A stretch of DNA of 64,000 bases from Chloroflexi bacterium AL-N1 (lineage in GTDB: Bacteria > Chloroflexota > Chloroflexia > Chloroflexales > Roseiflexaceae). Below, in pieces: positions 25,494 to 35,100 of the stretch (the stretch's first letter is position 1; each line of letters begins with the position of its first letter). The position numbers were made by a program, and so were the translations under genes. The notes below the pieces were generated by a model. It made no database searches. It was given only the letters and a program-made list of their open reading frames with translations, and had not been told where the DNA came from. Location of the stretch: NCBI GenBank assembly GCA_013122435.1, contig WYDT01000019.1, forward strand, positions 1 to 64,000, read 5' to 3'.

Positions 25494-25796
25494 ATGCATG
25501 TAACAACGATCAAACTCGTGACCATTATTGCAGAAGGCGTACTAGAGACGCGCCTGATTGAGGAAATCAAAGATCTGGGTGCACGCGGATATACGATCAG
25601 TGAAGTGCGGGGGCGAGGCACTCGCGGCATCACCACAGGATTCTGGGAAGGCCATCAAGTAAAAATCGAACTACTCGTTAACGCGACTGTTGCTGAACAA
25701 ATTCTGGAGCATTTGGAAAGCCATTATTTTGTCGATTATGCGGTGATTGCGTACATGCAATCCGTCGATGTGGTGCGTAAAGACAAGTATCAGTAA
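25494..25796 (+). CDS. sbtB: SbtB-like PII signalling protein
   Basis: A 100-aa PII-superfamily protein 18 bases after sbtA. Features are the beta-alpha-beta start KLVTIIAEGVLETRLIEEIKDLGARGY, the nucleotide-binding T-loop base EVRGRGTRGITTGFWEG, and the second ferredoxin-like half VKIELLVNATVAEQILEHL. In cyanobacteria SbtB binds adenyl nucleotides and controls SbtA. No C-terminal redox Cys pair is present here; the tail is short (DVVRKDKYQ). AGGGGG stands before ATG 25494. Regulation of the SbtA transporter next door is the expected role. Confidence 0.85.
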   Translation: MHVTTIKLVTIIAEGVLETRLIEEIKDLGARGYTISEVRGRGTRGITTGFWEGHQVKIELLVNATVAEQILEHLESHYFVDYAVIAYMQSVDVVRKDKYQ

Positions 25797-25844
25797 CATT
25801 GTGATACGTGAGCAAGCCCTTGGCCCTTTTATGCGGTATGAAGT

Positions 25845-25880
25845 AGCACAGGCCATGAAGCATCTCAGATGACCTGTGCT
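25845..25880. terminator. Hairpin between convergent sbtB and the exported protein gene
   Basis: AGCACAGG (25845-25852) / CCTGTGCT (25873-25880) with further pairing inside (CCAT/ATG). There is no T-run; a weak bidirectional terminator is possible. Confidence 0.4.
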
Positions 25881-25899
25881 GCCCAATACCAGGTGGTGT

Positions 25900-26763
25900 T
25901 TATTCAGTTTCTTCAAACACCTGATTGAGAACTACGTCCTGTTGGCTCAGGTTTTCTACGTGTTGATCAAGTACAACTTGGTGCTCTTCGATAAATGTCC
26001 CCTCGAGTTCAGCACGAACCTCTGCAATCGTCGCGTCTAAATTGGTTTTCGCACCACATGCACGGCCATCTTCAGTTGCCTGTCGATGCTGCTGTTCAAA
26101 CACTTCCGTCACATTTCCTGTAAGTGTGGCCTCATCCATCTCGGCAAGCAAATCTCGTGGTGTGTTGTATGGATACCCCAGATCAGCCATGCAAGCCGAC
26201 CAAGCTTCCTCAGCGGCATGTACCCGTGTATCTTCAGTCATGGTACGTCGTAACTCGATATAGGCTTCATTCAACTGACCACGAACTGCATAGACACCGG
26301 GAACAGTTGCAAACGCCTCACCCTGACAACCCCCACCTCCGGGGCGATCTTTATCATACAACTCATCAGCACCCAAGGCATTGGGATCAGCAACGCCGTA
26401 CAGTGTCATATAATAATCTTCACGTTGTTCTACTGAAAGCGACTCGGCATGACGTACATTCGGGTCGTCCATAGCTGTCACAATCTCTTCAGAAGACACT
26501 GTTGAACTTGCACGAATTGGTGGAACTACCTCGTACGCATACCCTTTTTGTACCATACACTGCTCGATCAGCAGCTCACGCGCCATCGACTCACGATCAA
26601 AACGCGCTTCATCTGCGGCCAGATCGTGTCCAAAACCGGGATATGTTGCAAGAGGTGAAGCATAGCGCACCGACGGTTGGACAACTTGAGCAATCGAAGT
26701 AAACTGCCATCCCAAAAGTCCGATTCCTGCCAGTACCGCACATACCAGTGCTACTCGTCGCAT
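25900..26763 (-). CDS. Exported protein with repeated Cys-Met motifs
   Basis: A 287-aa protein; ATG 26763 has AAGGAG upstream and starts an N-terminal membrane/signal segment (RRVALVCAVLAGIGLLGWQF). The mature part is helical and acidic with two similar motifs, CMVQKGYAYE and CMADLGYPYN, plus a further Cys pair (GGCQGEAF, GRACGAKT), so disulfides outside the cell are likely. The motif resembles hypothetical exported proteins of actinobacteria; no function is known. It starts 22 bases after the amidase gene on the same strand and is probably in one operon with it. Confidence 0.65.
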   Translation of the reverse strand: MRRVALVCAVLAGIGLLGWQFTSIAQVVQPSVRYASPLATYPGFGHDLAADEARFDRESMARELLIEQCMVQKGYAYEVVPPIRASSTVSSEEIVTAMDDPNVRHAESLSVEQREDYYMTLYGVADPNALGADELYDKDRPGGGGCQGEAFATVPGVYAVRGQLNEAYIELRRTMTEDTRVHAAEEAWSACMADLGYPYNTPRDLLAEMDEATLTGNVTEVFEQQHRQATEDGRACGAKTNLDATIAEVRAELEGTFIEEHQVVLDQHVENLSQQDVVLNQVFEETE

Positions 26764-26785
26764 AGTAACTGCTCCTTCATATAGT

Positions 26786-27505
26786 TTAACGCGGATATCC
26801 AAGATACGAGTCAATGGCCCAGCCAATGCGCCAGGGCCAGGAAGGCTGGTTTAACCAGTTCACACCAGTGTTCCATGTATGGAAATCTGACTCAATATAC
26901 GCAGCAACTGCACTGGTCTCGCGGAGTTCGCCTAAACTAATACTTGTACAGGGATGTCCTGGATTAAAACACGTAAAGTCGTTCGTTCCCGGGCTAGCTG
27001 CGCCAACGATGTCACGTATGCTGGCAGCCAGCGATGGTCCACCTGAAGAGGTACTCCAGTAGATAACAACGGTGCCAAAACGATTGGCAGTTGTGCGAGT
27101 ACACTGGCCTGAGACGTCCGCATTGCTATGCATAGGGATGTGAAGATTGGCACCCCATGCATTAGAGTTATCGATGGCCGAACGCAAGGTACCACGGCCA
27201 ATACGCACCTGATAACCACGCGCACGGAGATTGCGATACACCGAGGAAGGATCATACACATCGTCATAATATTGGCCATTCGTAGCATTGAGTGCTGCGT
27301 TGTAAGCCATATCGTTTTCACTGTTGCCACCACACTCGCCACGCGATCCGGTATCACTGTGGCGTGCTGGCGAAAGATAGACTTTATACCCGTTCCACGT
27401 GCCATATGGATTATAGATAAGATCCTGCGCTTCCGTTTTATCGGTATGAACAACGAACATGGTGGCCATAAGCAGAACCGCAATCAATGCGGATATATAG
27501 CGCAT
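26786..27505 (-). CDS. Secreted N-acetylmuramoyl-L-alanine amidase (Amidase_3 fold)
   Basis: A 239-aa protein with a signal peptide (1-26, cleavage after TEA). Amidase_3 zinc ligands are visible: His49 (LSPARHSD), Glu63 (NSEND) and His126 (IPMHSNAD), with the catalytic Glu205 (AAYIESDFHTW). The enzyme would cleave the amide bond between MurNAc and the stem peptide. Loops carrying extra Cys (GECGGN, GQCTRT, FTCFNPGHPC) are unusual for the family and suggest disulfide stabilisation. AGGAGGG precedes ATG 27505. First gene of a two-gene operon with the exported Cys-Met protein. Confidence 0.8.
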   Translation of the reverse strand: MRYISALIAVLLMATMFVVHTDKTEAQDLIYNPYGTWNGYKVYLSPARHSDTGSRGECGGNSENDMAYNAALNATNGQYYDDVYDPSSVYRNLRARGYQVRIGRGTLRSAIDNSNAWGANLHIPMHSNADVSGQCTRTTANRFGTVVIYWSTSSGGPSLAASIRDIVGAASPGTNDFTCFNPGHPCTSISLGELRETSAVAAYIESDFHTWNTGVNWLNQPSWPWRIGWAIDSYLGYPR

Positions 27506-27871
27506 AGTTCCCTCCTAAAGCGAAAGATAGGCTATTAACAGCGATCATTAGATAAGCTAGTGTCAATAATCAGATGACCTCAATAGACGTGTTACCTCCT
27601 TGATGTTGCAAATGTTCTTTGGTAGGCCCTTTTAAGCAGCGATACCTTAGGAACAGCAGCAGTATATAAAGATTAAAAAAGTGTTGTAAGTGGAATATGT
27701 GTTGATAGTAGCACAGTGCGGAGCCGTAGTATATTGGACAAAAGTACTAAATTTAACGTTTATTTTATTTCAATATTCAAATACCAGAAAATTTGTTTAT
27801 CAGCTATGTACAAGAAGCTAATAATGGTCTTTTTGACAAGTCCATACATACTTACTTCATGTCAGGTTGTG
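27506..27871. other. Intergenic region upstream of the amidase
   Basis: The minus strand should carry the amidase promoter; TTGACA is present on that strand near 27572 but without a clear -10. No gene is supported; a plus-strand reading frame at 27716-27970 runs into the downstream pseudogene and was not accepted. Confidence 0.4.
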
Positions 27872-28901
27872 CTAACGAACACGAAAAAGACTGACTCGTC
27901 CAATCCATTGTGTATCAATGATGGAACTATCACTCATTACCAGTGTCGTACCATCTTGCGTCCAGGTTAGACTACCCGGAAAACTTTGTCCCTCAAAAGA
28001 TATACGCCGCAGTAGTGAGCCTATCTGTACATCCCACAACAGCACTACAAAACGTGGTTGGTATCAACTCTTCTCAACACGATACCTTGCTACCAGCGAA
28101 TGGCCATCCGGGGAGAATAATAACTGAGAAGGATCAACGGTTCCAATAGTGCTTCGTCGAGGCAAATTCACCTCTAACGTATGAACGAGGCTTCCATCAC
28201 TACGCCGCTGATTGTGCTGGGTTCTCAGCATCAAATGCTGCCGCCACAGCCTGGTGTATACCATCTGGTGAAACAGCCTCATCAAAACCATAGCCAAACA
28301 GTTCTCGATGAGTCGCGAAATCAATTGTTTCCACTGGCTCCGTATGCCCAATCTGCCAGCGTTCGTCATCAATAAATAACTCATCATTACTTGTGAAAGT
28401 GACAAACGAACCATATCGATCAATAGTTTGAACTGCTTGACCATCATTGACACGCCAAATAGTTACAGGACCTTGAATGCCTGACGTAATCAGGGTACTA
28501 TCGAGCGAAAATGACAAACCCCTTACTTGTAATGCCGTTTCCGAAATAGGGATGGTGGTTACAACTGTCTCATCACGCATATTGACAATTCGGATCGAGG
28601 TTGGTTGTGGGCCTTCATCCACAACACCTTCAGCATCAATCGGGACCGTAATTCCTCCTACAGCCAGCACATAATTGTTTGGGGCAATAGCATCACTTGC
28701 TGTCAATCCTGGCAACGAGATGGTTTCATAGCATCCACTGCGCTGTAGCAAACGATCGAGCCACTTACAGGAATAGAGGCTTTGCCAGATGAACCAACTA
28801 AGGCCAAACACGACAACAACAAGTGTTATGCCTATCATGAATTGATAAAACCACCAAACACGCTGTCGTTTCTGTTCGTGTATCTTATTGGATAAGCTCA
28901 T
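27872..28901 (-). pseudogene. Broken gene for a membrane-anchored WD40-like propeller protein
   Basis: The minus-strand frame opens at 28901 with one TM segment (about 17-40) and then repeated beta-propeller blades (GLSFSLDSTLITSGIQGPVTIWRV, SPDGIHQAV). At about 28200-28230 reading must shift by one base to continue as RSDGSLVHTLEVNLP and LLFSPDGHSLVARYR. An in-frame TGA at 28064-28066 interrupts, and the same frame goes on as VVLLWDVQIGSLLRRISFEG and LTWTQDGTTLVMSDS to TAG 27872-27874. One frameshift plus one nonsense codon point to a pseudogene. No ribosome binding site is visible. Confidence 0.75.
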
Positions 28902-29111
28902 CTGCAGTTGATTTGTGTTGATTCATGGCTATCGCTTCCTCTATACACTATACGGTGTGCTATGTTGTTATATTCAAATGTTTTATGTACCTGAGCGATC
29001 TATATATCCTATCAGAAAAACAAACTCATTGTAACTACCCTATACGAAACATCGGACCACGACGTTTCACACCGATTTATGATATGGGCTACTTAAGTAT
29101 GGTAATAACAC

Positions 29112-29135
29112 ACAAAAGAGGCGTAGTATTACGCC
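29112..29135 (-). terminator. Terminator of the alcohol dehydrogenase gene
   Basis: On the minus strand GGCGTA-ATAC-TACGCC is followed by TCTTTTGTGTG, 40 bases beyond the adhP stop. The stem is six perfect pairs. Confidence 0.6.
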
Positions 29136-29174
29136 CCGTTCCATATAAGTTCAATCAGTTATGATAGGTTTGGA

Positions 29175-30188
29175 TTAGTTCATATCAAAGACAAGCCGCG
29201 CTTTCACCGCCCCCTTCTCAACCTCTACAAACGACTCATTAACTTGCTCAAGTTTGCGGGTTTCATACATCACACGTGTTTTGCCTGCCGCGTGTAACTC
29301 AAATGTTTCTGTCAGATCAACCCGTGTCCCTACGATTGAACCAACAATCTTAATGCCATTCAGCACCGTCTCAAAAATCGGCAATTGCATATAATTGTCA
29401 GCGGGAAGCGCCACAAAGACTAATGTTCCACCGCGTCGTAGTGAACGATAGGCCTGTTCAAACGCTTTGGGAGATACTGCCACACAGATCGCCACATCTG
29501 CTCCACCCAGTTTTTTTATCTCGTCAACTGCATCGCCCGTTGCAGCATTGAATCCATACGTTGCACCAAGTTCTTTGGCCAGCGTGAGTTTCTCATCCAC
29601 CAGGTCCACCGCTGCAACTGTTGCGCCAGTCACATTCGCATACTGCATCGCCAGGTGCCCCAGCCCACCGATGCCAAACACAGCCACCAGGTCCGAAGAA
29701 CGTGCCCCAGAGACTTTGACAGCCTTATACGTGGTGACGCCCGCACATGTTAAAGGAGCCGCTTCCATTGGATTAACAGTATCTGGGACTAAACCAACAT
29801 AATTTGCGTTGGAAAGCGCATACTCAGCATACCCACCATCAATAGAGTATCCCGTATTTTGTTGTTGTTCACACAGAGTTTCCCATCCTGAGGTACAGTA
29901 TTCGCATGTGCTACAGGCATAGCCGAGCCACGGCATCGCAACCCGATCACCCTCTTTGATATGCTTGACATTGCGCCCAGCACTCTCCACGATACCAACA
30001 CCTTCATGACCAGGGATAAACGGTAATTTTGGCTTAACAGGCCAATCACCTTGTGCTGCGTGAATGTCCGTGTGGCATAACCCTGAGGCTTCAACTTTAA
30101 CTACTACATCATCGGGACCAGGGGTGGGCTTAGGAACGTCTTCAATCGTAAGTGGCTCATTAAAATTATGGACAACTGCCGCTTTCAT
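29175..30188 (-). CDS. adhP: Zinc-dependent alcohol dehydrogenase (AdhP type)
   Basis: A 337-aa medium-chain dehydrogenase that interconverts primary alcohols and aldehydes with NAD(H). Catalytic zinc ligands are Cys38 (GLCHTD), His61-Glu62 (GHEG) and Cys148. The structural zinc site is Cys92, 95, 98 and 106 (CSTCEYCTSGWETLC), and the Rossmann loop is GIGGLGH (172-178). Length and motifs fit the tetrameric AdhP group. GGAGGT precedes ATG 30188. Monocistronic, with a hairpin (30218-30236) in its leader region. Confidence 0.9.
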   Translation of the reverse strand: MKAAVVHNFNEPLTIEDVPKPTPGPDDVVVKVEASGLCHTDIHAAQGDWPVKPKLPFIPGHEGVGIVESAGRNVKHIKEGDRVAMPWLGYACSTCEYCTSGWETLCEQQQNTGYSIDGGYAEYALSNANYVGLVPDTVNPMEAAPLTCAGVTTYKAVKVSGARSSDLVAVFGIGGLGHLAMQYANVTGATVAAVDLVDEKLTLAKELGATYGFNAATGDAVDEIKKLGGADVAICVAVSPKAFEQAYRSLRRGGTLVFVALPADNYMQLPIFETVLNGIKIVGSIVGTRVDLTETFELHAAGKTRVMYETRKLEQVNESFVEVEKGAVKARLVFDMN

Positions 30189-30617
30189 AGGGGACCTCCT
30201 AATCTACAATGCTTAAACGCTTCAGCCGTTGAAGCGCACGGCAACGATGCTGTGTATCGCTCTGTAGCGAAATTGTGCAGTCAATAACAGCACAATAATT
30301 CGAGGTTCTGAGACAGTTAACCGCAACAGGATGGGGTGTAATAGAGATAAGCTGGGTTTTATACTTCTATAAACTTTGTCAGCAAAGTATGCAAAGGATT
30401 GTAGCATAGAAAAAGTCTTTTGTAACTACTTCAACTATAAGAATTAATAATAGTTTTATGTTTGTTCTATTCATAATATGTTTCCTTAAGTATTCAATGA
30501 GAAACACTAATACACAAAAATGGCCCTCAGATGTTTATCTACAGCGGATTCGGTCTACATCGTGATACAATGCACGCAGGAATATCATACAAACAAGACG
30601 GTTGAAGGAATACGATC
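30189..30617. other. Divergent intergenic region between adhP and the CNNM/CorC gene
   Basis: An inverted repeat CGCTTCA (30218-30224) / TGAAGCG (30230-30236) lies in the adhP leader. On the minus strand TTGCTG, 16 bases, TATAAA (about 30360-30390) is a possible adhP promoter. On plus, TGATACAAT near 30560 is a possible extended -10 for the gene at 30618. No gene is seen. Confidence 0.4.
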
Positions 30618-32042
30618 ATGTTTGAAGGCTTTCTCGTGGAGATAGTAATTATTTTGTTACTCATGTTGGCAAATGGCTTTTTCGCTGCATCTGAAATCGC
30701 CGTAGTTTCTGCACGCCGTAGTCGCCTGGAGCAACAGTCCGAGTCTGGTAATCGTGGTGCGACCAGCGCTCTCCAATTAGCCAAGAACCCTAACAAATTT
30801 CTGTCGACCGTTCAGGTCGGTATCACGGTTATTGGTACGTTTGCAGCAGCCTTTGGTGGCGCCAGCCTGGCAGTCGGCATCGAAGCATTATTTATAAACA
30901 CCCTACTTGCACCGTATGCCAGCACCATTAGTTTAGCCATTGTTGTCGTGGGAATTAGTTATTTCTCGCTTATTATTGGTGAACTCGTCCCCAAACGCCT
31001 GGCACTCCAAAACGCTGAGGGCATTGCGAGCACTGTGGCACCGATCATGGATCGTATTGCAAAGTTAGTAGGACCAGTGGTGAGTTTTCTGACCTTCTCA
31101 ACCGAACTGGTACTCCGCCTACTGGGACGTCACCGGGTCGCTGAAACACCCGTTACCGAAGAGGATATCCTGGCACTGGTTCGTGAAGGGGCCGCAAGCG
31201 GAACGGTTGAAAAAGCAGAACAAGATTTCATTTCCAGTGTGTTTACGTTTACCGATCGCAGTGTGCGTTCATTGATTACGCCGCGCCTCCAGATCGTGGC
31301 CCTCGATATCGGTACTCCTACCGAGAAAGCTGTACAAAAAGCGATCGAGTCAGGCTATTCACGTCTTCCAGTGTATGACGAGACCCTTGATAATATAGTG
31401 GGGGTTTTGTTTGTCAAAGATTTACTACAGGCGTGGGGGCGTCCTGAAGAGGTTGATCTGCAATCTATTCTCAAACCACCAGTCTTCGTACTGGAAAATC
31501 AACGCGCTGCTGCCGTTCTCCAACAGTTAAAACACCAGCGTGTTGCCATGGCACTGGTGCTCGATGAATATGGTCAGATTGAAGGGTTAGTGACGCTTGA
31601 AGATATCCTGGAGGAGCTGGTTGGTGATCTGCCCGAAGAAAGTGAACGACCCGACGAAGAACAGGTGGTCCGTCGTGAAGACGGGAGTTATCTGGTCGAT
31701 GGTTTGATTTCTATCACTGATCTTATTGAGTATATCGACCTTCCCAACGCGGAAGATTTGGCACGTAAGCATGGTTTTGATACCATCGCGGGCTTGCTGT
31801 TGTTTCAGCTTGGGTATGTCCCGCAGACGGGCGAACGTTTGACGTGGCAGGACTATTTGTTCGAAGTAGTCGATATGGATGGAAAGCGGATCGACAAAAT
31901 TCTGATTGCTCACGTGCAGAATCTTGAACGAGCACAAACGGAAGGATTGCTGGCGAAACGGGCGACAAAGTTACCCCCAAACAGCCAACTTCCGAGAGAG
32001 CAGCAAAACGACAGGGATAACTCAAAAACTTCAGCTGAGTGA
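30618..32042 (+). CDS. CNNM/CorC-type hemolysin-family membrane protein
   Basis: A 474-aa protein. The DUF21/CNNM transmembrane domain covers about 1-190 (ILLLMLANGFFAASEIAVVSARRSRLEQ; TVQVGITVIGTFAAAFGGAS; GELVPKRLAL). Two CBS domains follow (about 215-335: SLITPRLQIVALD, SGYSRLPVYDETLDNIVGVLFVKDLL, LVLDEYGQIEGLVTLEDILEELVGD) and then a CorC_HlyC domain (about 350-435). Members are linked to Mg2+ or other cation transport and sensing; older hemolysin naming is not evidence of toxin activity. AAGGAA precedes ATG 30618. The C-terminal 40 residues are polar. Confidence 0.88.
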   Translation: MFEGFLVEIVIILLLMLANGFFAASEIAVVSARRSRLEQQSESGNRGATSALQLAKNPNKFLSTVQVGITVIGTFAAAFGGASLAVGIEALFINTLLAPYASTISLAIVVVGISYFSLIIGELVPKRLALQNAEGIASTVAPIMDRIAKLVGPVVSFLTFSTELVLRLLGRHRVAETPVTEEDILALVREGAASGTVEKAEQDFISSVFTFTDRSVRSLITPRLQIVALDIGTPTEKAVQKAIESGYSRLPVYDETLDNIVGVLFVKDLLQAWGRPEEVDLQSILKPPVFVLENQRAAAVLQQLKHQRVAMALVLDEYGQIEGLVTLEDILEELVGDLPEESERPDEEQVVRREDGSYLVDGLISITDLIEYIDLPNAEDLARKHGFDTIAGLLLFQLGYVPQTGERLTWQDYLFEVVDMDGKRIDKILIAHVQNLERAQTEGLLAKRATKLPPNSQLPREQQNDRDNSKTSAE

Positions 32043-32049
32043 GCAACAA

Positions 32050-32086
32050 AAACGACTGTAGCCGCATCGCAGTACTACAGTCGTTT
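32050..32086. terminator. Bidirectional terminator between the CNNM/CorC gene and ileS
   Basis: A 12-bp perfect stem AAACGACTGTAG (32050-32061) / CTACAGTCGTTT (32075-32086) with a 13-base loop. A-rich before and T-rich at the end, it lies between two convergent genes and can serve both strands. Confidence 0.75.
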
Positions 32087-32106
32087 CACAATACGTGTAT
32101 CGGTCA

Positions 32107-35100
32107 TTAGCGTTGGACAACGCCTACAATAATGTTCTGCTCATCGAGCGCGAGCGATTCAGTATGGGCATTATGCGGTGGTGCGTCCAACACCAACTCA
32201 TCGGCGAGTGTCTCTGCGCGGATGTAGTCATCCCATGTCTGTACAACATCCGTCACACCTGTACCATTCTGACTGTGCAGATAGACTGAGATGCGGTCAG
32301 AGATATCAAAACCGGCGTTTTTGCGCGCATCCTGAATGTTGCGAATAAGCTCACGTGCTAATCCCTCGGTTACGAGTTCAGGCGAGAGTGTGGTGTTAAG
32401 CGCCACCAGCGTACCGTTGTCCTCAGCAACAGCATACCCCTCCGGCGAAGATGTCTCGATCAACAGTTCATCTGGTAACAGCTCTATCGCTTCACCATCC
32501 AACGTGAGTGTTGCCGCCTCGCCACCTTCCGCCGCCCGCGCCACAACCCGCGCCGCATCACTATCGAGGTCGCGCAATGCTGCCGTCAAGGCTGGGACAC
32601 GCTTACCATACTTACGCCCCACCAACCGCAGATTGGGCTTGCAACGGTATTCGACCAAGTCGGTAGAACTATCCAGGTAGCGCACGGTCTTGACATTGAG
32701 CTCATCACGTAGTTCAGCCTCAAAACGGCGCAGCCCATCAGTAGCAGTTGGCGTCGACGCACGCACCCACAACTCGCTCAGTGGTTGACGAATTTTGATA
32801 TTCGCACTCTTCCGCGCGGCCCGTCCCAACCCAACCGCTTTGAGTAAGGTCTCGGTGTCTGCTACCAGCTTCTCATCGAGCAACGCTTCGTCGATCTTTG
32901 GCCATGCTGCAAGGTGAATACTCTCAGCCGCCTGCGGGTCTACCCTCAACACAAGATTGCCGTACATGCTCTCGGAAACAAACGGGATAAAGGGTGCTGC
33001 CAGTTTAGCAACGGTTACCAGACAGGTATATAACGTCATGTATGCAGCATGCTTGTCCGTGTCACTTTCGGCTTTCCAGAAACGGCGACGGTTGCGACGA
33101 ACATACCAGTTCGACAACTCATCGACAAAAAGCTCGATCTCACGGGCCGCGTTGGTCACCTCATAGGACTCAAGCGCCTCAGTCACGTCGCGTACAAGAC
33201 CATTGAGCCGGGCCAGCGCCCACTGGTCGATGGGGTTTTGCATGAGCGATCGAAGATTGTCAGTCGACGTATCGGGTTGCCACTGGTCCAGATTAGCATA
33301 CGTGACAAAGAAGGCATACGAGTTCCAAAACGTCAGCATAAATTTACGCAGGCTCTCATTGACCAGCGCGCCAGAGAAGCGCCGTGGGTTGCCAGGCGGG
33401 CTAGCGGTGTAGAGATACCAGCGCAAGGCATCGACACCCTGTTCCTCGATAATCGTCTGCGGGACGACGACATTGCCCCGCGATTTGCTCATCTTTTGCC
33501 CTTCACCATCCAGAATGTGGCCAAGGCAGATAACGTTCTTATAGGCAGGGCGGTCGAACAATAACGTCGAGATGGCATGCAAGGTGTAGAACCAACCACG
33601 AGTCTGGTCAACCGCTTCACAAATGTAGTCGGCCTGTGCGGCATCATTGTAGATATCCCGCTGCTCAAAGGGATAGTGCCACTGAGCGATCGGCATTGCA
33701 CCGCTGTCAAACCAGCAGTCTGCCACATCCAGAATACGCCGCATCGTGCCGTGTTGCGGGTCTTCCCAGGTAATCTCGTCAACATACGGGCGATGAAGAT
33801 CCAGATCTTGCAAACTTCGCCCAACCTTTTCCTCCAGTTCGGCCAGTGAGCCGATACATTCCATATGTTGTCCGTCAGCGGAAACCCAGATGGGGAGTGG
33901 CGTCCCCCAATACCGTTCGCGGGAGATGGCCCAGTCAATATTGTTGACCAGCCAGTTGCCAAAACGCCCCTCTTTGATATGCTCTGGCACCCAGTTAATC
34001 TGCTGATTGTTAGCGATCAGTTCGTCTTTTTTCTCCGTTGTCCGAATGTACCAACTTCGCTTGGCGTAGTAGAGCAACGGGGTGTTGCAGCGCCAACAGA
34101 AGGGGTAGGCGTGACGAACACGGGCGCTCTTGAAGAGCAGACCACGCTCCTTGAGGTTGCGGGTAATGTCGGGATCGGCTTCTTTAAAGAACTTCCCGGT
34201 GAAGGGCAATTCGCCAAACTCAGGCAACACCTCACCTGATAGATCAACAGAAAAGAGGGTTGGCAGATTATACTTACGGCCAATCTCAAGGTCACCATAC
34301 GCAGGCGCAATATGGACAACACCAGTCCCGTCTTCAAGCGACACAAACTCATCAGTGATAACATGATAGGCGCGCTGCCAATCGACGGTGTCACCGGGGC
34401 CAGGTACACCATCAAACAGGTTATCGTAGTAGAGACCCACTAATTCGTGGCCTGCGTAGGTACGCTCAACTGTAGCATCGTCGCCGAGCACTGTGGGAAC
34501 CAGTGCCTCGGCCATTAACAGACGTTCGCCATCCTTATGGGCCAACGCATAACGGGCGGTGGGGTTCAGCGCCAGCGCGACGTTGGCAGGCAACGTCCAC
34601 GGCGTCGTGGTCCAGGCTAAGAACGATGCGCCAGCCAGATCACCCGCGAGCGGATTGGTTCTGCCATTGCCATTTGAGCCCTGCACGCGGAAGCGCACCC
34701 ACACCGACGGGTCATCGACATCGTCGCGGAAGCCCTGCGAGACTTCGTGGTCCGAAAGCGAGGTACCGCAGCGGGGACAGTGCATCGTGACTTTGTAATC
34801 ACGGAACAAGAGATTCTGGTCCCACAACTGGTGGAAAATCCACCACAGCGACTCGATATATTTATTTTCATAGGTAACATAGGCATCTTCGTCGAGCCAG
34901 AATGCAATCCGTTTGGTAAAAACTTTCCAGTCCTGAATGTAGTGCCAGACACTCTCACGACATTTGGCATTGAACTCAGCAATTCCGTAACGCTCAATGT
35001 CTGGCTTGCCCTTGAAACCAAGCGCTTTTTCGACTTCAATTTCAACTGGCAACCCATGGGTATCCCAGCCCTCGCGCCGCCCAATGATACGGTACCCCTG

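Noticed and set aside
27716..27970. Plus-strand frame with a lipoprotein-like start (MYKKLIMVFLTS, ILTSC)
   Set aside because: No ribosome binding site, and the C-terminal part is antisense to the WD40-like pseudogene; the signal-like stretch is probably chance.
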